The position numbers and the translations under genes are program-made. Shown one piece after another: positions 24,927 to 33,375 of a stretch of 40,752 nt of DNA. Each line of letters starts with the position of its first letter. Within the stretch, counting starts at the first letter, position 1. Origin of the DNA: Myxococcota bacterium (GTDB lineage: Bacteria > Myxococcota_A > UBA796 > JAJRTE01); contig JAJRTE010000036.1 in assembly GCA_024278455.1 (NCBI GenBank), positions 1-40,752 of the forward strand, in the 5' to 3' direction. The notes beneath the pieces were generated by a model, which did not search any database, was not told the DNA's origin, and saw nothing but the letters and a program-made list of their open reading frames with translations.

Positions 24927-25079
24927 GCACTTGACAAACGGCGCGGCCCGGCTAAGGTGGTATATCGGAAGTGCGCCCGCTCCACACACCTGCGGCTGAC
25001 GTTCGTGAAGTGATGCAACGAGCCTGTCGTCGCCTGGCTGCAACCGTTTCGAGCGGTTCGGTCCCTTGTGCACTTGACA
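24927..25079 (+). promoter_or_regulatory. pilB upstream region: promoter and GCACTTGACA direct repeat
   Basis: TTGACA (24931-24936), 16-bp spacer, TAAGGT (24953-24958) is a usable sigma-70 promoter. The decamer GCACTTGACA occurs twice on the same strand, at 24927-24936 and 25070-25079. The second copy lacks a clean -10 box at the right distance, though TACTAT (25083-25088) follows it closely. One copy may be a regulator site rather than a -35 box. Confidence 0.45.
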
Positions 25080-25107
25080 GCATACTATCGTGTTTTGAGA
25101 GGAAAGC

Positions 25108-26820
25108 ATGTCGAATGGTAGCACCGATCCTGGTCGGCTCGGCGAGTTGCTGGTCCGCGAGAAACTCATCACGCCGCTGCAGCTCCAGAAGGCTGCGGAG
25201 GAGCAGCGGAGTGGCGGGGGCCGGCTCGGTTATCAGCTCACCAAGATGGGATTCATCGAGGAGAACGAGCTGACCGCGTTTCTCTCCAAGCAGTACGGGA
25301 TTCCATCGATCAACCTGTACGAATTCGACATCGAGCCGGACATCATCAAGTTGATTCCGAAGGAGGTTGCGCAGAAGCACCAGGTGATTCCGGTCAACCG
25401 GTCTGGCAACACGCTGATCATCGCCATGGCGGATCCGTCCAACATCTTCGCCATTGACGACATCAAATTTCTTACCGGCTACAACATCGAGGTGGTGGTT
25501 GCTTCCGAGGCGGCCATCGTGGAATCCATCGAGAAGTACTACACGTCGAACGTCTCTTTCGACGACGTGATGATGGATTTCGATGACGAGGAGATAGACG
25601 TTGCCGAAGAGGAAGAAGACATCGACATCATGGACCTGGAGAAGACAGCGGGCGAGGCCCCTGTCATCAAGCTGGTCAACCTCATCTTGGTCGATGCCAT
25701 CAAGAAGTCGGCGTCCGACATCCACATCGAGCCCTACGAGAAGAGCATGCGGGTTCGGTATCGGATCGACGGGATGTTGTACGAGGTGATGAAGCCGCCC
25801 CTGAAGTTGAAGAACGCCATCACGTCGCGTATCAAGATCATGAGTTCCCTGGACATTGCGGAGAGGCGTCTGCCGCAGGACGGCCGGATCAAGCTGAAGC
25901 TGGGACGTGGCAAGGAGATGGACTTCCGGGTCTCGGTCTGCCCGGTGATCTGGGGCGAGAAGGTCGTGCTTCGACTGCTCGACAAGGGTGCCCTGCAACT
26001 GGACATGACCAAGTTGGGGTTCGACACCAAGGCGCTGGCCGATTTCAAGGAGGCCATCTACAAGCCCTACGGCATGGTGCTCATCACCGGCCCTACCGGG
26101 TCCGGAAAGACGACCACCCTCTATTCGGCGCTCACCGAACTCAACAAGACAACCGAGAACATTTCCACTGCGGAAGACCCGGTGGAGTACAACCTTGCCG
26201 GGATCAACCAGGTGCAGATGCACGACGAGATCGGCCTGAACTTCTCATCGGCGCTGCGCAGTTTCCTCCGGCAGGACCCGGACATCATCATGGTCGGGGA
26301 GATCCGGGACTTCGAGACCGCCGAGATCGCGGTCAAGGCCGCCTTGACAGGCCACCTCGTCCTCTCCACTCTCCACACGAACGATGCGGCGGGATCCATC
26401 ACGCGGCTGCTCAACATGGGTGTCGAGCCCTTCCTGGTGGCCAGTTCCGTCAACCTCATACAGGCACAGCGGCTCGTTCGTCGGGTGTGCCCTGATTGCA
26501 AGGAAGTCACGGAAGTCGCGCCCCAGACCCTGGTCGACCTTGGTGTCCCCGAAGATGACGTGGACGATTTCACCGTCTATCGCGGCGTGGGCTGCCGGAC
26601 CTGCAACAACACCGGGTACAAAGGACGAATCGGGTTGTACGAAGTGCTCCCGATCAAGGACGAGATCCGCGAATACGTTCTCAACGGTGCGTCCACCCTG
26701 GAAATCAAGCGCGAGGCCGTGCGGATGGGCATGCGCACGCTCCGTGATTGTGCGCTGGACAAGCTCCGCGATGGCGTCACCACCCTCGACGAGGTGATGC
26801 GTGTGACGATGATGGACTGA
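25108..26820 (+). CDS. pilB: Type IV pilus extension ATPase PilB
   Basis: 570 residues, typical PilB length. The N-terminal MshEN/T2SSE_N domain (about 1-140, LGELLVREKLITPLQLQKAAEEQ) is followed by a strongly acidic stretch near 153-180 (DDEEIDVAEEEEDIDIMD). The secretion ATPase core has Walker A GPTGSGKTTTLYSAL (from 329), the Asp box, Walker B DIIMVGEIRDFETAEIA and the His box GHLVLSTLHTNDA. Two CxxC pairs (CPDCKE and CRTCNNTGYKGRIG) form the zinc site that marks PilB rather than PilT. It powers pilus extension at the cytoplasmic face of PilC. GAGAGGA precedes the ATG. The gene has no CTCGAG site, unlike most of the window. Confidence 0.95.
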   Translation: MSNGSTDPGRLGELLVREKLITPLQLQKAAEEQRSGGGRLGYQLTKMGFIEENELTAFLSKQYGIPSINLYEFDIEPDIIKLIPKEVAQKHQVIPVNRSGNTLIIAMADPSNIFAIDDIKFLTGYNIEVVVASEAAIVESIEKYYTSNVSFDDVMMDFDDEEIDVAEEEEDIDIMDLEKTAGEAPVIKLVNLILVDAIKKSASDIHIEPYEKSMRVRYRIDGMLYEVMKPPLKLKNAITSRIKIMSSLDIAERRLPQDGRIKLKLGRGKEMDFRVSVCPVIWGEKVVLRLLDKGALQLDMTKLGFDTKALADFKEAIYKPYGMVLITGPTGSGKTTTLYSALTELNKTTENISTAEDPVEYNLAGINQVQMHDEIGLNFSSALRSFLRQDPDIIMVGEIRDFETAEIAVKAALTGHLVLSTLHTNDAAGSITRLLNMGVEPFLVASSVNLIQAQRLVRRVCPDCKEVTEVAPQTLVDLGVPEDDVDDFTVYRGVGCRTCNNTGYKGRIGLYEVLPIKDEIREYVLNGASTLEIKREAVRMGMRTLRDCALDKLRDGVTTLDEVMRVTMMD

Positions 26821-26868
26821 CGCGCTCGAGCCCCCCTCCCTCCCCGTCCTGCGCTCACCGAGCCCTGG

Positions 26869-26898
26869 GCATGCTTCTGCCGGCGGTGTGAAGCGTGC
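26869..26898 (+). other. Intercistronic hairpin between pilB and pilC
   Basis: GCATGCTTC (26869-26877) pairs with GAAGCGTGC (26890-26898), nine base pairs including one G-U, with a 12-nt loop. No T-run follows, so it is more likely an mRNA-processing or stability element than a terminator. Confidence 0.4.
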
Positions 26899-26975
26899 AA
26901 AACCATGTTGGGCTTGCCTCGATGATCCGATATGGTTAAGATGATGGAAAGTGAAACGCAAGGGAGAATCGTGCC

Positions 26976-28187
26976 ATGGCAACGTTCGTCTACGAGGGTG
27001 TCGGGTCCTCCGGGGAATTGAAACGGGGCGAAATCGACGCGGTCGACGAAACGGCCGCGCAGAACAAGCTTCGTGCGATGCAGATCAAGACCTCCAAGCT
27101 CAAGAAGAAGCCGATGGAGATCAACATTCCGATGCCGGCTTTCCTCGGCGGCGGTGTCGGAGAGCGGGACCTGGTGGTATTCACGCGGCAGTTCGCCACC
27201 ATGATCGACTCGGGGCTGCCCCTGGTCCAGTGTTTGGAGATCCAGGCTGCGCAGGCCCCCAACCCGGTCTTCCGGAACCAGTTGAAGGTCATCAAGGAGA
27301 CGGTGGAAGGGGGGTCTACGTTCGCGGACGCCCTGAAGAAGTACCCGAAGACATTCGACACGCTCTACGTCAACCTGGTGGCGGCCGGCGAGGTCGGTGG
27401 TATCCTCGACACGATTCTCAACCGCCTGGCCGCCTACATCGAGAAGGCGTCGAAGCTCAAGAAGCAGATCAAGAGCGCCATGGTGTATCCCTCGGCCATC
27501 GTCGTCATTGCCGTGGCGGTGGTCGCGGTGCTGCTGCTCAAGGTGGTACCGGTCTTCGAGAAGATGTTCGCCGACATGGGGAGCGCGCTCCCCGCACCCA
27601 CGCAGATCGTCATCGACATGTCCAACTGGCTTCAGGCCAACTTCCTCATCATGGTGGGGATCGTCATTGCGGTGATAGCCGCGTTCGTGACCTTCTACCG
27701 GTGGCCCAAGGGACGCTTCATCGTCGATACCATCCTGCTGAGAGCCCCGGTCTTCGGGGATGTCATCATCAAGAGTTCCGTGGCCCGGTTCTGCCGGACC
27801 CTCGGAACCATGGTCTCATCGGGCGTCCCGATCCTGGACGCGCTGGAGATCTGCTCGAGGACTTCCGGCAACAAGGTGGTAGAAAGGGCGATCCTGAATG
27901 CCCGCGAGAGCATCTCCGAAGGAAAGAGTATCGCGGAGCCGTTGATCGAATCGAAGGTCTTCCCCGAAATGGTGAGCCAGATGATATCGGTCGGCGAAGC
28001 GACAGGAGCCCTCGACACCATGTTGGGCAAGATCGCCGATTTCTACGACGACGAGGTCGACGCTGCTGTCGGTGCCATGACCTCCATGATCGAGCCCATG
28101 ATCATGGTTTTCCTGGGTGTCGTGCTCGGCGGACTCGTGATAGCGATGTACCTGCCCATCTTCACGATGGCCAGCGCGGTCCATTGA
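26976..28187 (+). CDS. pilC: Type IV pilus platform protein PilC
   Basis: 403 residues. Two GspF/PilC repeats are visible: VFTRQFATMIDSGLPLVQCLEIQA (cytoplasmic domain 1) and FCRTLGTMVSSGVPILDALEIC (domain 2), each ended by a membrane segment (AMVYPSAIVVIAVAVVAVLLL; the C-terminal MIMVFLGVVLGGLVIAMYLPIF) with a third in between (FLIMVGIVIAVIAAFVTFY). The N-terminal VYEGVGSSGELKRGEIDA is the standard family start. PilC is the inner-membrane hub turned by PilB to assemble pilin. AAGGGAG lies before the ATG. pilT, which usually separates pilB and pilC in related clusters, is missing. Confidence 0.95.
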   Translation: MATFVYEGVGSSGELKRGEIDAVDETAAQNKLRAMQIKTSKLKKKPMEINIPMPAFLGGGVGERDLVVFTRQFATMIDSGLPLVQCLEIQAAQAPNPVFRNQLKVIKETVEGGSTFADALKKYPKTFDTLYVNLVAAGEVGGILDTILNRLAAYIEKASKLKKQIKSAMVYPSAIVVIAVAVVAVLLLKVVPVFEKMFADMGSALPAPTQIVIDMSNWLQANFLIMVGIVIAVIAAFVTFYRWPKGRFIVDTILLRAPVFGDVIIKSSVARFCRTLGTMVSSGVPILDALEICSRTSGNKVVERAILNARESISEGKSIAEPLIESKVFPEMVSQMISVGEATGALDTMLGKIADFYDDEVDAAVGAMTSMIEPMIMVFLGVVLGGLVIAMYLPIFTMASAVH

Positions 28188-28194
28188 TACCGGC

Positions 28195-29925
28195 ATGACC
28201 GACACACTGGCACCATTGGCCGCCACGCCCGCTTCGCCACGCATACCCGATACCTCACCGGGGACCCTGTTCTCCAAGCTCAAGTGGCTCGTCTTCGTCC
28301 GCATCCTGGTGGCCACCGCCCTGTTCGGATCCACACTCGTCGTGCAGGTCCGGACAGGCGCCGAGCAGTCAGAGATTCCGCTCATCTACTCCCTCATCAT
28401 CGGCATGTATGGATGCTCGGCCCTCTATGCCATCCTCCTGAGGTACATCCGCGCGCTCACCCTGTTCGCCTACGTCCAGTTCTTCCTGGACGCACTCTTC
28501 ATCACCCCCCTGATCTTGTTGACCGGCGGTGTCGAGAGCATCTTCAGCTTCCTCTACTTCCTCACGATCATTTCTGCCAGCTACCTCCTGTATGCTCCGG
28601 GAGCGTTGTACGCAGCAGGGCTTTCGAGCTTCATGTACACCGGCCTCGTGCTGGGCCAGGCCCGGGGCTATTTCCCCAGCACGCCCGAGTCCGAACTGCT
28701 TCTCGACGACCTGTCATACCTATTTTACAATATAACTATCAACGTCTTCGCCTTCTTCCTCGTCGCATTCCTGGCTTCCTATCTCGCCGAGCAGCTCAAG
28801 CGGACTCGAGAAGCCTTGCTCGAAGAACAGCTTAGTCTCAAGGAGTTGGAGGAGTTCAACCGGACGATCGTCGAGCATATCGCCAGTGGGATTCTCACCG
28901 TCGACGAGCGCAACCGGGTCACGTTTCTCAATCGTGCGGCTCGCGAGATCACCGGTGCCGATGAGTCCGTGTACGGAATGGATGTCGATGCGTTGTTTCC
29001 TGGGACGTCCGAGGTTCTCGGTGGGGGCGACGACGAGGGTACCGGCAGCGAACCTCACCGCTGGGAGAGGCGTCATGCCGACAGGGCGGGGCGCGCATTG
29101 TACCTGAGGTTCGCCGTGTCGCCTCTCCTGGACCCTGACGGAAGGCGGATCGGGAAGATCCTGATATTCGAGGATCAGACGCGGGTCAAGTACCTGGAAG
29201 ACAAGGCCCGTCGCGATGAGCGGCTGAAGATGATCGGACGTCTTGCGGCCGGGATGGCGCACGAGATCCGCAACCCGCTCGCGTCTATCTCCGGGTCGAT
29301 CCAGGTCCTTGGCGCCGAGCTGGCGCCGGAGGGGGAGGAGAAGACCCTGATGGACATCGTGCTCAGGGAGACCGACAGGCTCAACAAGCTTCTGACGGAC
29401 TTTCTCCAATACATTCGTCAGCAGCCAGTGGTCAAGCAGCGGGTGGACATGGAGAAGCTGGTCACCCACGTGGTGCGGGGCGTGCGGCTCAACCCGAACG
29501 TTGGTCGAGAGGTTGGGATCAGCAGCGTGTGCACCCATCGGGGGTGGATCGAGGGGGATGCGTCGCAATTGGAGCAAGTTCTCTGGAACCTGCTGTTGAA
29601 TGCGGTGGATGCCGTATCCGGGGGGGGGGAGATCGTGGTGGCGACCGCGGATCTGGATACGTTCCAGGGGCAGCCTGGCCCCTGGGTCAAGCTGTCGGTG
29701 TCCGACACCGGAGCGGGCATTCCCGAAGACATCCTCGAGCGGATATTCGATCCGTTCTTTTCCACCAAGGCCGGCGGCACGGGATTGGGGCTGGCGGTGG
29801 TCGAAAAGATCATCCTGGCTCATGACGGCGTGATTCACGTGCGTCAGAGGGAGCCGCGGGGTACGGTGATCGAGGTGGTGCTGCCCGCCAGGGTGCAGGA
29901 AGGCCAGGAAGAGCAGCCGAACTGA
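28195..29925 (+). CDS. pilS: Sensor histidine kinase PilS
   Basis: 576 residues. Six hydrophobic segments occupy about 25-190, as in PilS proteins. A PAS-like domain follows (about 215-340, FNRTIVEHIASGILTVDERNRVTFLNRAA), then the dimerisation domain with the phospho-accepting His356 in GMAHEIRNPLASISGS, and the ATP-binding domain with N box (NLLLNAVDAV), G1 box (DTGAGIPEDI) and FDPFFSTKAGGTGLGLAVV. It starts seven bases after the pilC stop with only a weak ribosome-binding site, so coupling to pilC is likely. In the standard pathway PilS senses pilin in the membrane and phosphorylates PilR. Confidence 0.93.
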   Translation: MTDTLAPLAATPASPRIPDTSPGTLFSKLKWLVFVRILVATALFGSTLVVQVRTGAEQSEIPLIYSLIIGMYGCSALYAILLRYIRALTLFAYVQFFLDALFITPLILLTGGVESIFSFLYFLTIISASYLLYAPGALYAAGLSSFMYTGLVLGQARGYFPSTPESELLLDDLSYLFYNITINVFAFFLVAFLASYLAEQLKRTREALLEEQLSLKELEEFNRTIVEHIASGILTVDERNRVTFLNRAAREITGADESVYGMDVDALFPGTSEVLGGGDDEGTGSEPHRWERRHADRAGRALYLRFAVSPLLDPDGRRIGKILIFEDQTRVKYLEDKARRDERLKMIGRLAAGMAHEIRNPLASISGSIQVLGAELAPEGEEKTLMDIVLRETDRLNKLLTDFLQYIRQQPVVKQRVDMEKLVTHVVRGVRLNPNVGREVGISSVCTHRGWIEGDASQLEQVLWNLLLNAVDAVSGGGEIVVATADLDTFQGQPGPWVKLSVSDTGAGIPEDILERIFDPFFSTKAGGTGLGLAVVEKIILAHDGVIHVRQREPRGTVIEVVLPARVQEGQEEQPN

Positions 29926-30000
29926 GTGCGAGTGGATTCATGACCGGGGCGCCGCATGCTGAAGGGTCGGCGCTGCGCCCGGGAAAGCCGGGGACAGACC

Positions 30001-31443
30001 ATGAAGATGAGACGGAAGGGACCGGGAGAGGATGGATCGACAGGAGGCCGGCCGCGCATCATGGTCGTGGACGACGAACGCTCCATGCGCGAGTTTCTGG
30101 CCATCATGCTTGGCAAGAACGGCTATCGCGTGGAGACGGTCGCGCGCGGGGAGGAAGCGCTTGAGCGTATCGGGCGCAGCCTGTTCGACTTGGTCATCAC
30201 CGACCTCTCCATGCCGGGCATGGACGGCCTTGAGGTTCTCAAGCGGGTCAAGGACGTATCTCCCACCACCGCCGTGGTCCTGATCACGGCCTACGCCACG
30301 ACCGAGAGTGCCGTGGAAGCCATGAAGTTGGGGGCGTTCGATTATGTCATCAAGCCCTTCAAGGTGGACGAACTGAACATCATTATCAGGAACGCGCTCG
30401 AGAAGCGCCGTTTGCTGGACGAAAACCGCCTGCTGCGCCGTGAACTCGTTTCCCGGTTCGGGTTTTCCAACCTTGTCGGACATTCTCCGGCCATGCTGGC
30501 GGTCTACGACATGATCCGCAAAGTCCAGGACACCCACACCAACGTGCTCATTACCGGCGAGTCCGGCACGGGCAAGGAACTGGTCGCTCGAGCCATCCAC
30601 TACAACGGGACGCGCAAGGATTTCCCCTTTGTCGCGGTGAATTGCGGTGCCATCCCCGAGAACCTGATCGAGAGTGAGCTGTTTGGTCACAAGCGCGGGG
30701 CGTTCACGGGGGCGGTGACCAGCAAGCCGGGGCTGTTTCAGACCGCGGAAGGCGGCACCGTGCTTCTGGACGAGATCGCCGAGATGCCCATCAACACCCA
30801 GGTGAAGCTGCTGAGAGCACTGCAGGAGAGAACGTTCAAGAACCTGGGAGGCGTGGAGGACATCCACGTGAACGTTCGAGTCATTGCCGCGACGAACCGG
30901 GACCTGGCGGAGGAGGTCCGGTGCGGCCGTTTTCGCGAGGACCTTTACTACCGGCTGAACGTCATCCAGATCCACCTCCCTCCCCTTCGCGAGCGCATGG
31001 AAGATCTCCCGCTGCTCGCCGATCACTTCCTGTCAAAGTTCATCGCCGAATACCAGAAGCCGCTCACGGGCATCCATGCCGACGCCATGCGCGTTCTCAT
31101 GTCCCACGACTACCCCGGAAACGTGAGGGAACTTGCCAACATCCTCGAGCGGGCCGTCGCTCTCGAGCCCGGTGACGAGATTCGTCTCTCGAGTCTTCCG
31201 CCCAACCTGGTCAGCAGCGGGGACACCGCGTCATCCAGGATGACGTTCGAATTTCCCGAGGAGGGTATCGACCTCGATGCCGCGCTGGCCGCTCTCGAGA
31301 GGCAGTTTCTTCTGCAAGCGCTGGAGCGCAGCGGTGGCGTGAAGAAACGGGCTGCAGAATTGCTCAGAATCAGTTTTCGGAGCATGAGGTATCGCCTTGA
31401 CAAGCATGGGATCGAGGCCGGCGACGACGATACGTCGGCCTGA
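30001..31443 (+). CDS. pilR: Sigma-54-dependent response regulator PilR
   Basis: 480 residues from the ATG at 30001; a start at 30061 would cut the first strand of the receiver (PRIMVVDDERS), so it is rejected, and a frame extension to 29956 is possible. The receiver domain has the phospho-acceptor Asp68 in VITDLSMPG and the conserved Lys in IKPFKVDE. The AAA+ domain has Walker A GESGTGKE (from 186), the sigma-54 contact GAFTGA (233-238), GTVLLDEIAEM and the arginine-finger region. The C-terminal Fis-type helix-turn-helix is RAAELLRISFRSMRYRLDKH. PilR activates pilA; a matching -24/-12 promoter lies 180 bp downstream of this gene. Confidence 0.95.
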   Translation: MKMRRKGPGEDGSTGGRPRIMVVDDERSMREFLAIMLGKNGYRVETVARGEEALERIGRSLFDLVITDLSMPGMDGLEVLKRVKDVSPTTAVVLITAYATTESAVEAMKLGAFDYVIKPFKVDELNIIIRNALEKRRLLDENRLLRRELVSRFGFSNLVGHSPAMLAVYDMIRKVQDTHTNVLITGESGTGKELVARAIHYNGTRKDFPFVAVNCGAIPENLIESELFGHKRGAFTGAVTSKPGLFQTAEGGTVLLDEIAEMPINTQVKLLRALQERTFKNLGGVEDIHVNVRVIAATNRDLAEEVRCGRFREDLYYRLNVIQIHLPPLRERMEDLPLLADHFLSKFIAEYQKPLTGIHADAMRVLMSHDYPGNVRELANILERAVALEPGDEIRLSSLPPNLVSSGDTASSRMTFEFPEEGIDLDAALAALERQFLLQALERSGGVKKRAAELLRISFRSMRYRLDKHGIEAGDDDTSA

Positions 31444-31465
31444 CCGGCTCCTCGCTCGGCCCGCA

Positions 31466-31484
31466 GGTGACGATTTTTGTCACC
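31466..31484. promoter_or_regulatory. Palindrome GGTGAC-N7-GTCACC, candidate PilR site
   Basis: A 6-bp-arm palindrome (extendable by wobble pairs) about 140 bp upstream of the sigma-54 promoter, at the distance and with the symmetry expected for an enhancer-type activator site. It could also be a weak pilR terminator, but no T-run follows. In the rest of the 305-bp pilR-pilA gap I see only the promoter and the Shine-Dalgarno. Confidence 0.5.
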
Positions 31485-31622
31485 CCCATCGCCGCAATCT
31501 GACGTTTTTGGGCATTCAACTCGAGCAGCAAGAATGAAACCAGCAGCGGCAGTGTGGTTCAACCCGCTGGAAAACCGAGGAGAATTCGTTGCTCCGCGTC
31601 TCGATCGCGCCTGCCGTATCGC

Positions 31623-31639
31623 CTGGCACGCTCATTGCA
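31623..31639 (+). promoter_or_regulatory. Sigma-54 (-24/-12) promoter of pilA
   Basis: CTGGCAC-N5-TTGCA matches the RpoN consensus YTGGCACG-N4-TTGCW, with GG at 31625-31626 and GC at 31637-31638. Transcription should start near 31650, leaving a leader of about 100 nt. It fits control by the adjacent GAFTGA-containing PilR. Confidence 0.9.
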
Positions 31640-31748
31640 GTATACCTGGGCGAAACGTGGCAGCGGCGGAAGGGAACCTGCACAGCTCGCGGAGCGGTCT
31701 GGCAGCCACATACGCCGAGAAGCAACATCCAGAGGCAGGAGGTTCAGA

Positions 31749-32228
31749 ATGATTCGTGATTTTCGGAGCAGCAAGGGTTTCACGCTGATCGAGCTGATGA
31801 TCGTGGTCGCGATCATCGGTATTCTGGCAGCGATCGCCATCCCGAACTTCGTCGCCATGCAGCTCAGGGCCAAGCGGTCCGAGCTTCCGACCAACGTTGA
31901 CGCGATCCGGACGGCCGAGAAGGCGTACGAGCACGAATGGGATCAGTACACCACGTGCGCGGCCAAGCCCTCCTCCACCCCCCACAAGAAGAGCCAGACC
32001 GCGTTCGGCGCTTCGTTCGGCGACGGAAGCGACTGGGACCTGCTGGGCTGGATCGCAGACGGCCAGGTTCGTGGGATCTATCGTGTCGACGTCAACACCG
32101 GTACGTCTGTGAGCCAGAACTTCTCGGCCCAGGCCTACTCCGACATCGATGGCGACGGCACCACGGCTGCCTACAGTGCTGACAAGTTCTACAAGGCGGC
32201 GATGAACAGCCCCAACTCAGTCTACTAA
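31749..32228 (+). CDS. pilA: Major type IV pilin PilA
   Basis: 159-residue prepilin. The type III signal MIRDFRSSKG is cut after Gly10 by PilD, leaving Phe11 to be methylated; Glu15 is the conserved Glu5 of the mature pilin. FTLIELMIVVAIIGILAAIAIP is the N-terminal helix that packs the fibre and anchors the subunit in the membrane. The globular part (about 100 residues) contains DIDGDGTT, which could bind calcium. AGGAGG lies six bases before the ATG. Transcription is by sigma-54 and it ends at a strong terminator, so pilA is probably expressed as its own abundant unit. Confidence 0.96.
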   Translation: MIRDFRSSKGFTLIELMIVVAIIGILAAIAIPNFVAMQLRAKRSELPTNVDAIRTAEKAYEHEWDQYTTCAAKPSSTPHKKSQTAFGASFGDGSDWDLLGWIADGQVRGIYRVDVNTGTSVSQNFSAQAYSDIDGDGTTAAYSADKFYKAAMNSPNSVY

Positions 32229-32305
32229 GGCCGACCGGAGTTCGTCGGTCCACGGAGGAGGTGGCAGCGGCGGCTTCGTGGACTCGACGAGCAGTGCTAC
32301 GCGAT

Positions 32306-32341
32306 GGAGGGCTCGATCCGGTTTTCGAGCCCTCCTTTTTT
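32306..32341 (+). terminator. Rho-independent terminator of pilA
   Basis: Perfect 11-bp stem GGAGGGCTCGA/TCGAGCCCTCC (32306-32316 with 32325-32335), 8-nt loop, and six T (32336-32341). It lies 78 bp after the pilA stop codon. Confidence 0.95.
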
Positions 32342-32424
32342 CGTCTCACCTTGACTTCCCGCACCACGTACCTAGGATAGTCTCGAGAGCGTGGTTCTCC
32401 CGGTCGCATCTCGCCTTGCGGAGC

Positions 32425-33375
32425 ATGGTCGCCGTGCAGAAGCACTCGAGAATGGTTGTCGCGTGGTTGCTGGCCGTATCCGTGGCCGCCTGGCCGCTCT
32501 GGCGCCTGCAGGTTGCGTTGCACGAAGGAGCCGCCAGGGTCGACGTCGAAGACGCCCTTCGTTTCGTTCCCTCCGGCAAGCTGCTTTCGTTGATCACGTT
32601 GGGCTACGACAATCTTGTGGCCGACTTCCTCTGGATAAGGGGCATTGCGCTGTTCGGGGAACAGTACCAGTTGTCAGAGGACCTCCGGTGGTACGATTGG
32701 CTCTATCAGCTCATCGATCTCGCCACCGACCTCGACCCGCTCGACGTGAGCTTTCACAAGTACGGGGGGCTGATGCTCCGAGTGGGCGGGGCACGCGTGG
32801 ACCAGAGCAACCTGATCTTCAGCAAGGGTATGAGGCACATTCCGGACGAGTATTTCATGCCGTTCGGGATCGCCATGAACTACCTGGAATTCAAGCATGA
32901 CGTGCGGCGAGCCGCCGAGTACATGCGGATCGCGTCCACGCGCCGGAACGCCCCTTTCTACCTGAGGAACCTGGCCGCCACCCTGATGGACCGGACGCAG
33001 CAGAACCAGGCGGCGCTCCTGTTTCTCGACGAGCAACTGCAGATGTTGGAACCGGGGACTTTGCAGTACCGCACCGTCGAGGTCAAGATCATGGAAGTGA
33101 AGCACGATGAGGGCGCAGTACGGTTGCAACGGGCCCTGGCCGAGTACTTGAGTCTCCATCACCGCTTGCCGGACACCCTCCGGGAGTTGCAGGGGCGCAC
33201 GTTCTTCGGAGACTGGCCGGAAGACCCTTATGGGGGGGAGTACACGCTGGAACCGGGCACAGGCCTCGTCCGCAGCAGCGCGTATCACACCGCACGCGCA
33301 CGCATCCGCAAGCAGTTGGGCCTCGGCAGCGAGCGAAACGACGAGGAGAGCGGCCCTGTCCCCCACAAAACGTAG
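32425..33375 (+). CDS. Membrane-anchored TPR-like protein
   Basis: 316 residues from the ATG at 32425; a second ATG at 32452 is possible, and neither has a good ribosome-binding site. A hydrophobic N-terminal segment (RMVVAWLLAVSVAAWPLWRLQVAL) is an anchor or signal. LGYDNLVADFLWIRGIALFGEQY and WLYQLIDLATDLDPLDVSFHKYGGLMLRV match a family of TPR-like proteins common in deltaproteobacteria, with further helical pairs (FMPFGIAMNYLEFKHDVRRAAEYMRIAS; APFYLRNLAATLMDR). It overlaps the DUF2723 gene, so the two are cotranscribed. Such repeats act in protein binding; the role is not known. Confidence 0.7.
   Translation: MVAVQKHSRMVVAWLLAVSVAAWPLWRLQVALHEGAARVDVEDALRFVPSGKLLSLITLGYDNLVADFLWIRGIALFGEQYQLSEDLRWYDWLYQLIDLATDLDPLDVSFHKYGGLMLRVGGARVDQSNLIFSKGMRHIPDEYFMPFGIAMNYLEFKHDVRRAAEYMRIASTRRNAPFYLRNLAATLMDRTQQNQAALLFLDEQLQMLEPGTLQYRTVEVKIMEVKHDEGAVRLQRALAEYLSLHHRLPDTLRELQGRTFFGDWPEDPYGGEYTLEPGTGLVRSSAYHTARARIRKQLGLGSERNDEESGPVPHKT

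Noticed and set aside
25074..25100. Second sigma-70 promoter directly upstream of pilB
   Set aside because: TTGACA at 25074 has no -10 hexamer 16-18 bp downstream; TACTAT is only 3 bp away.
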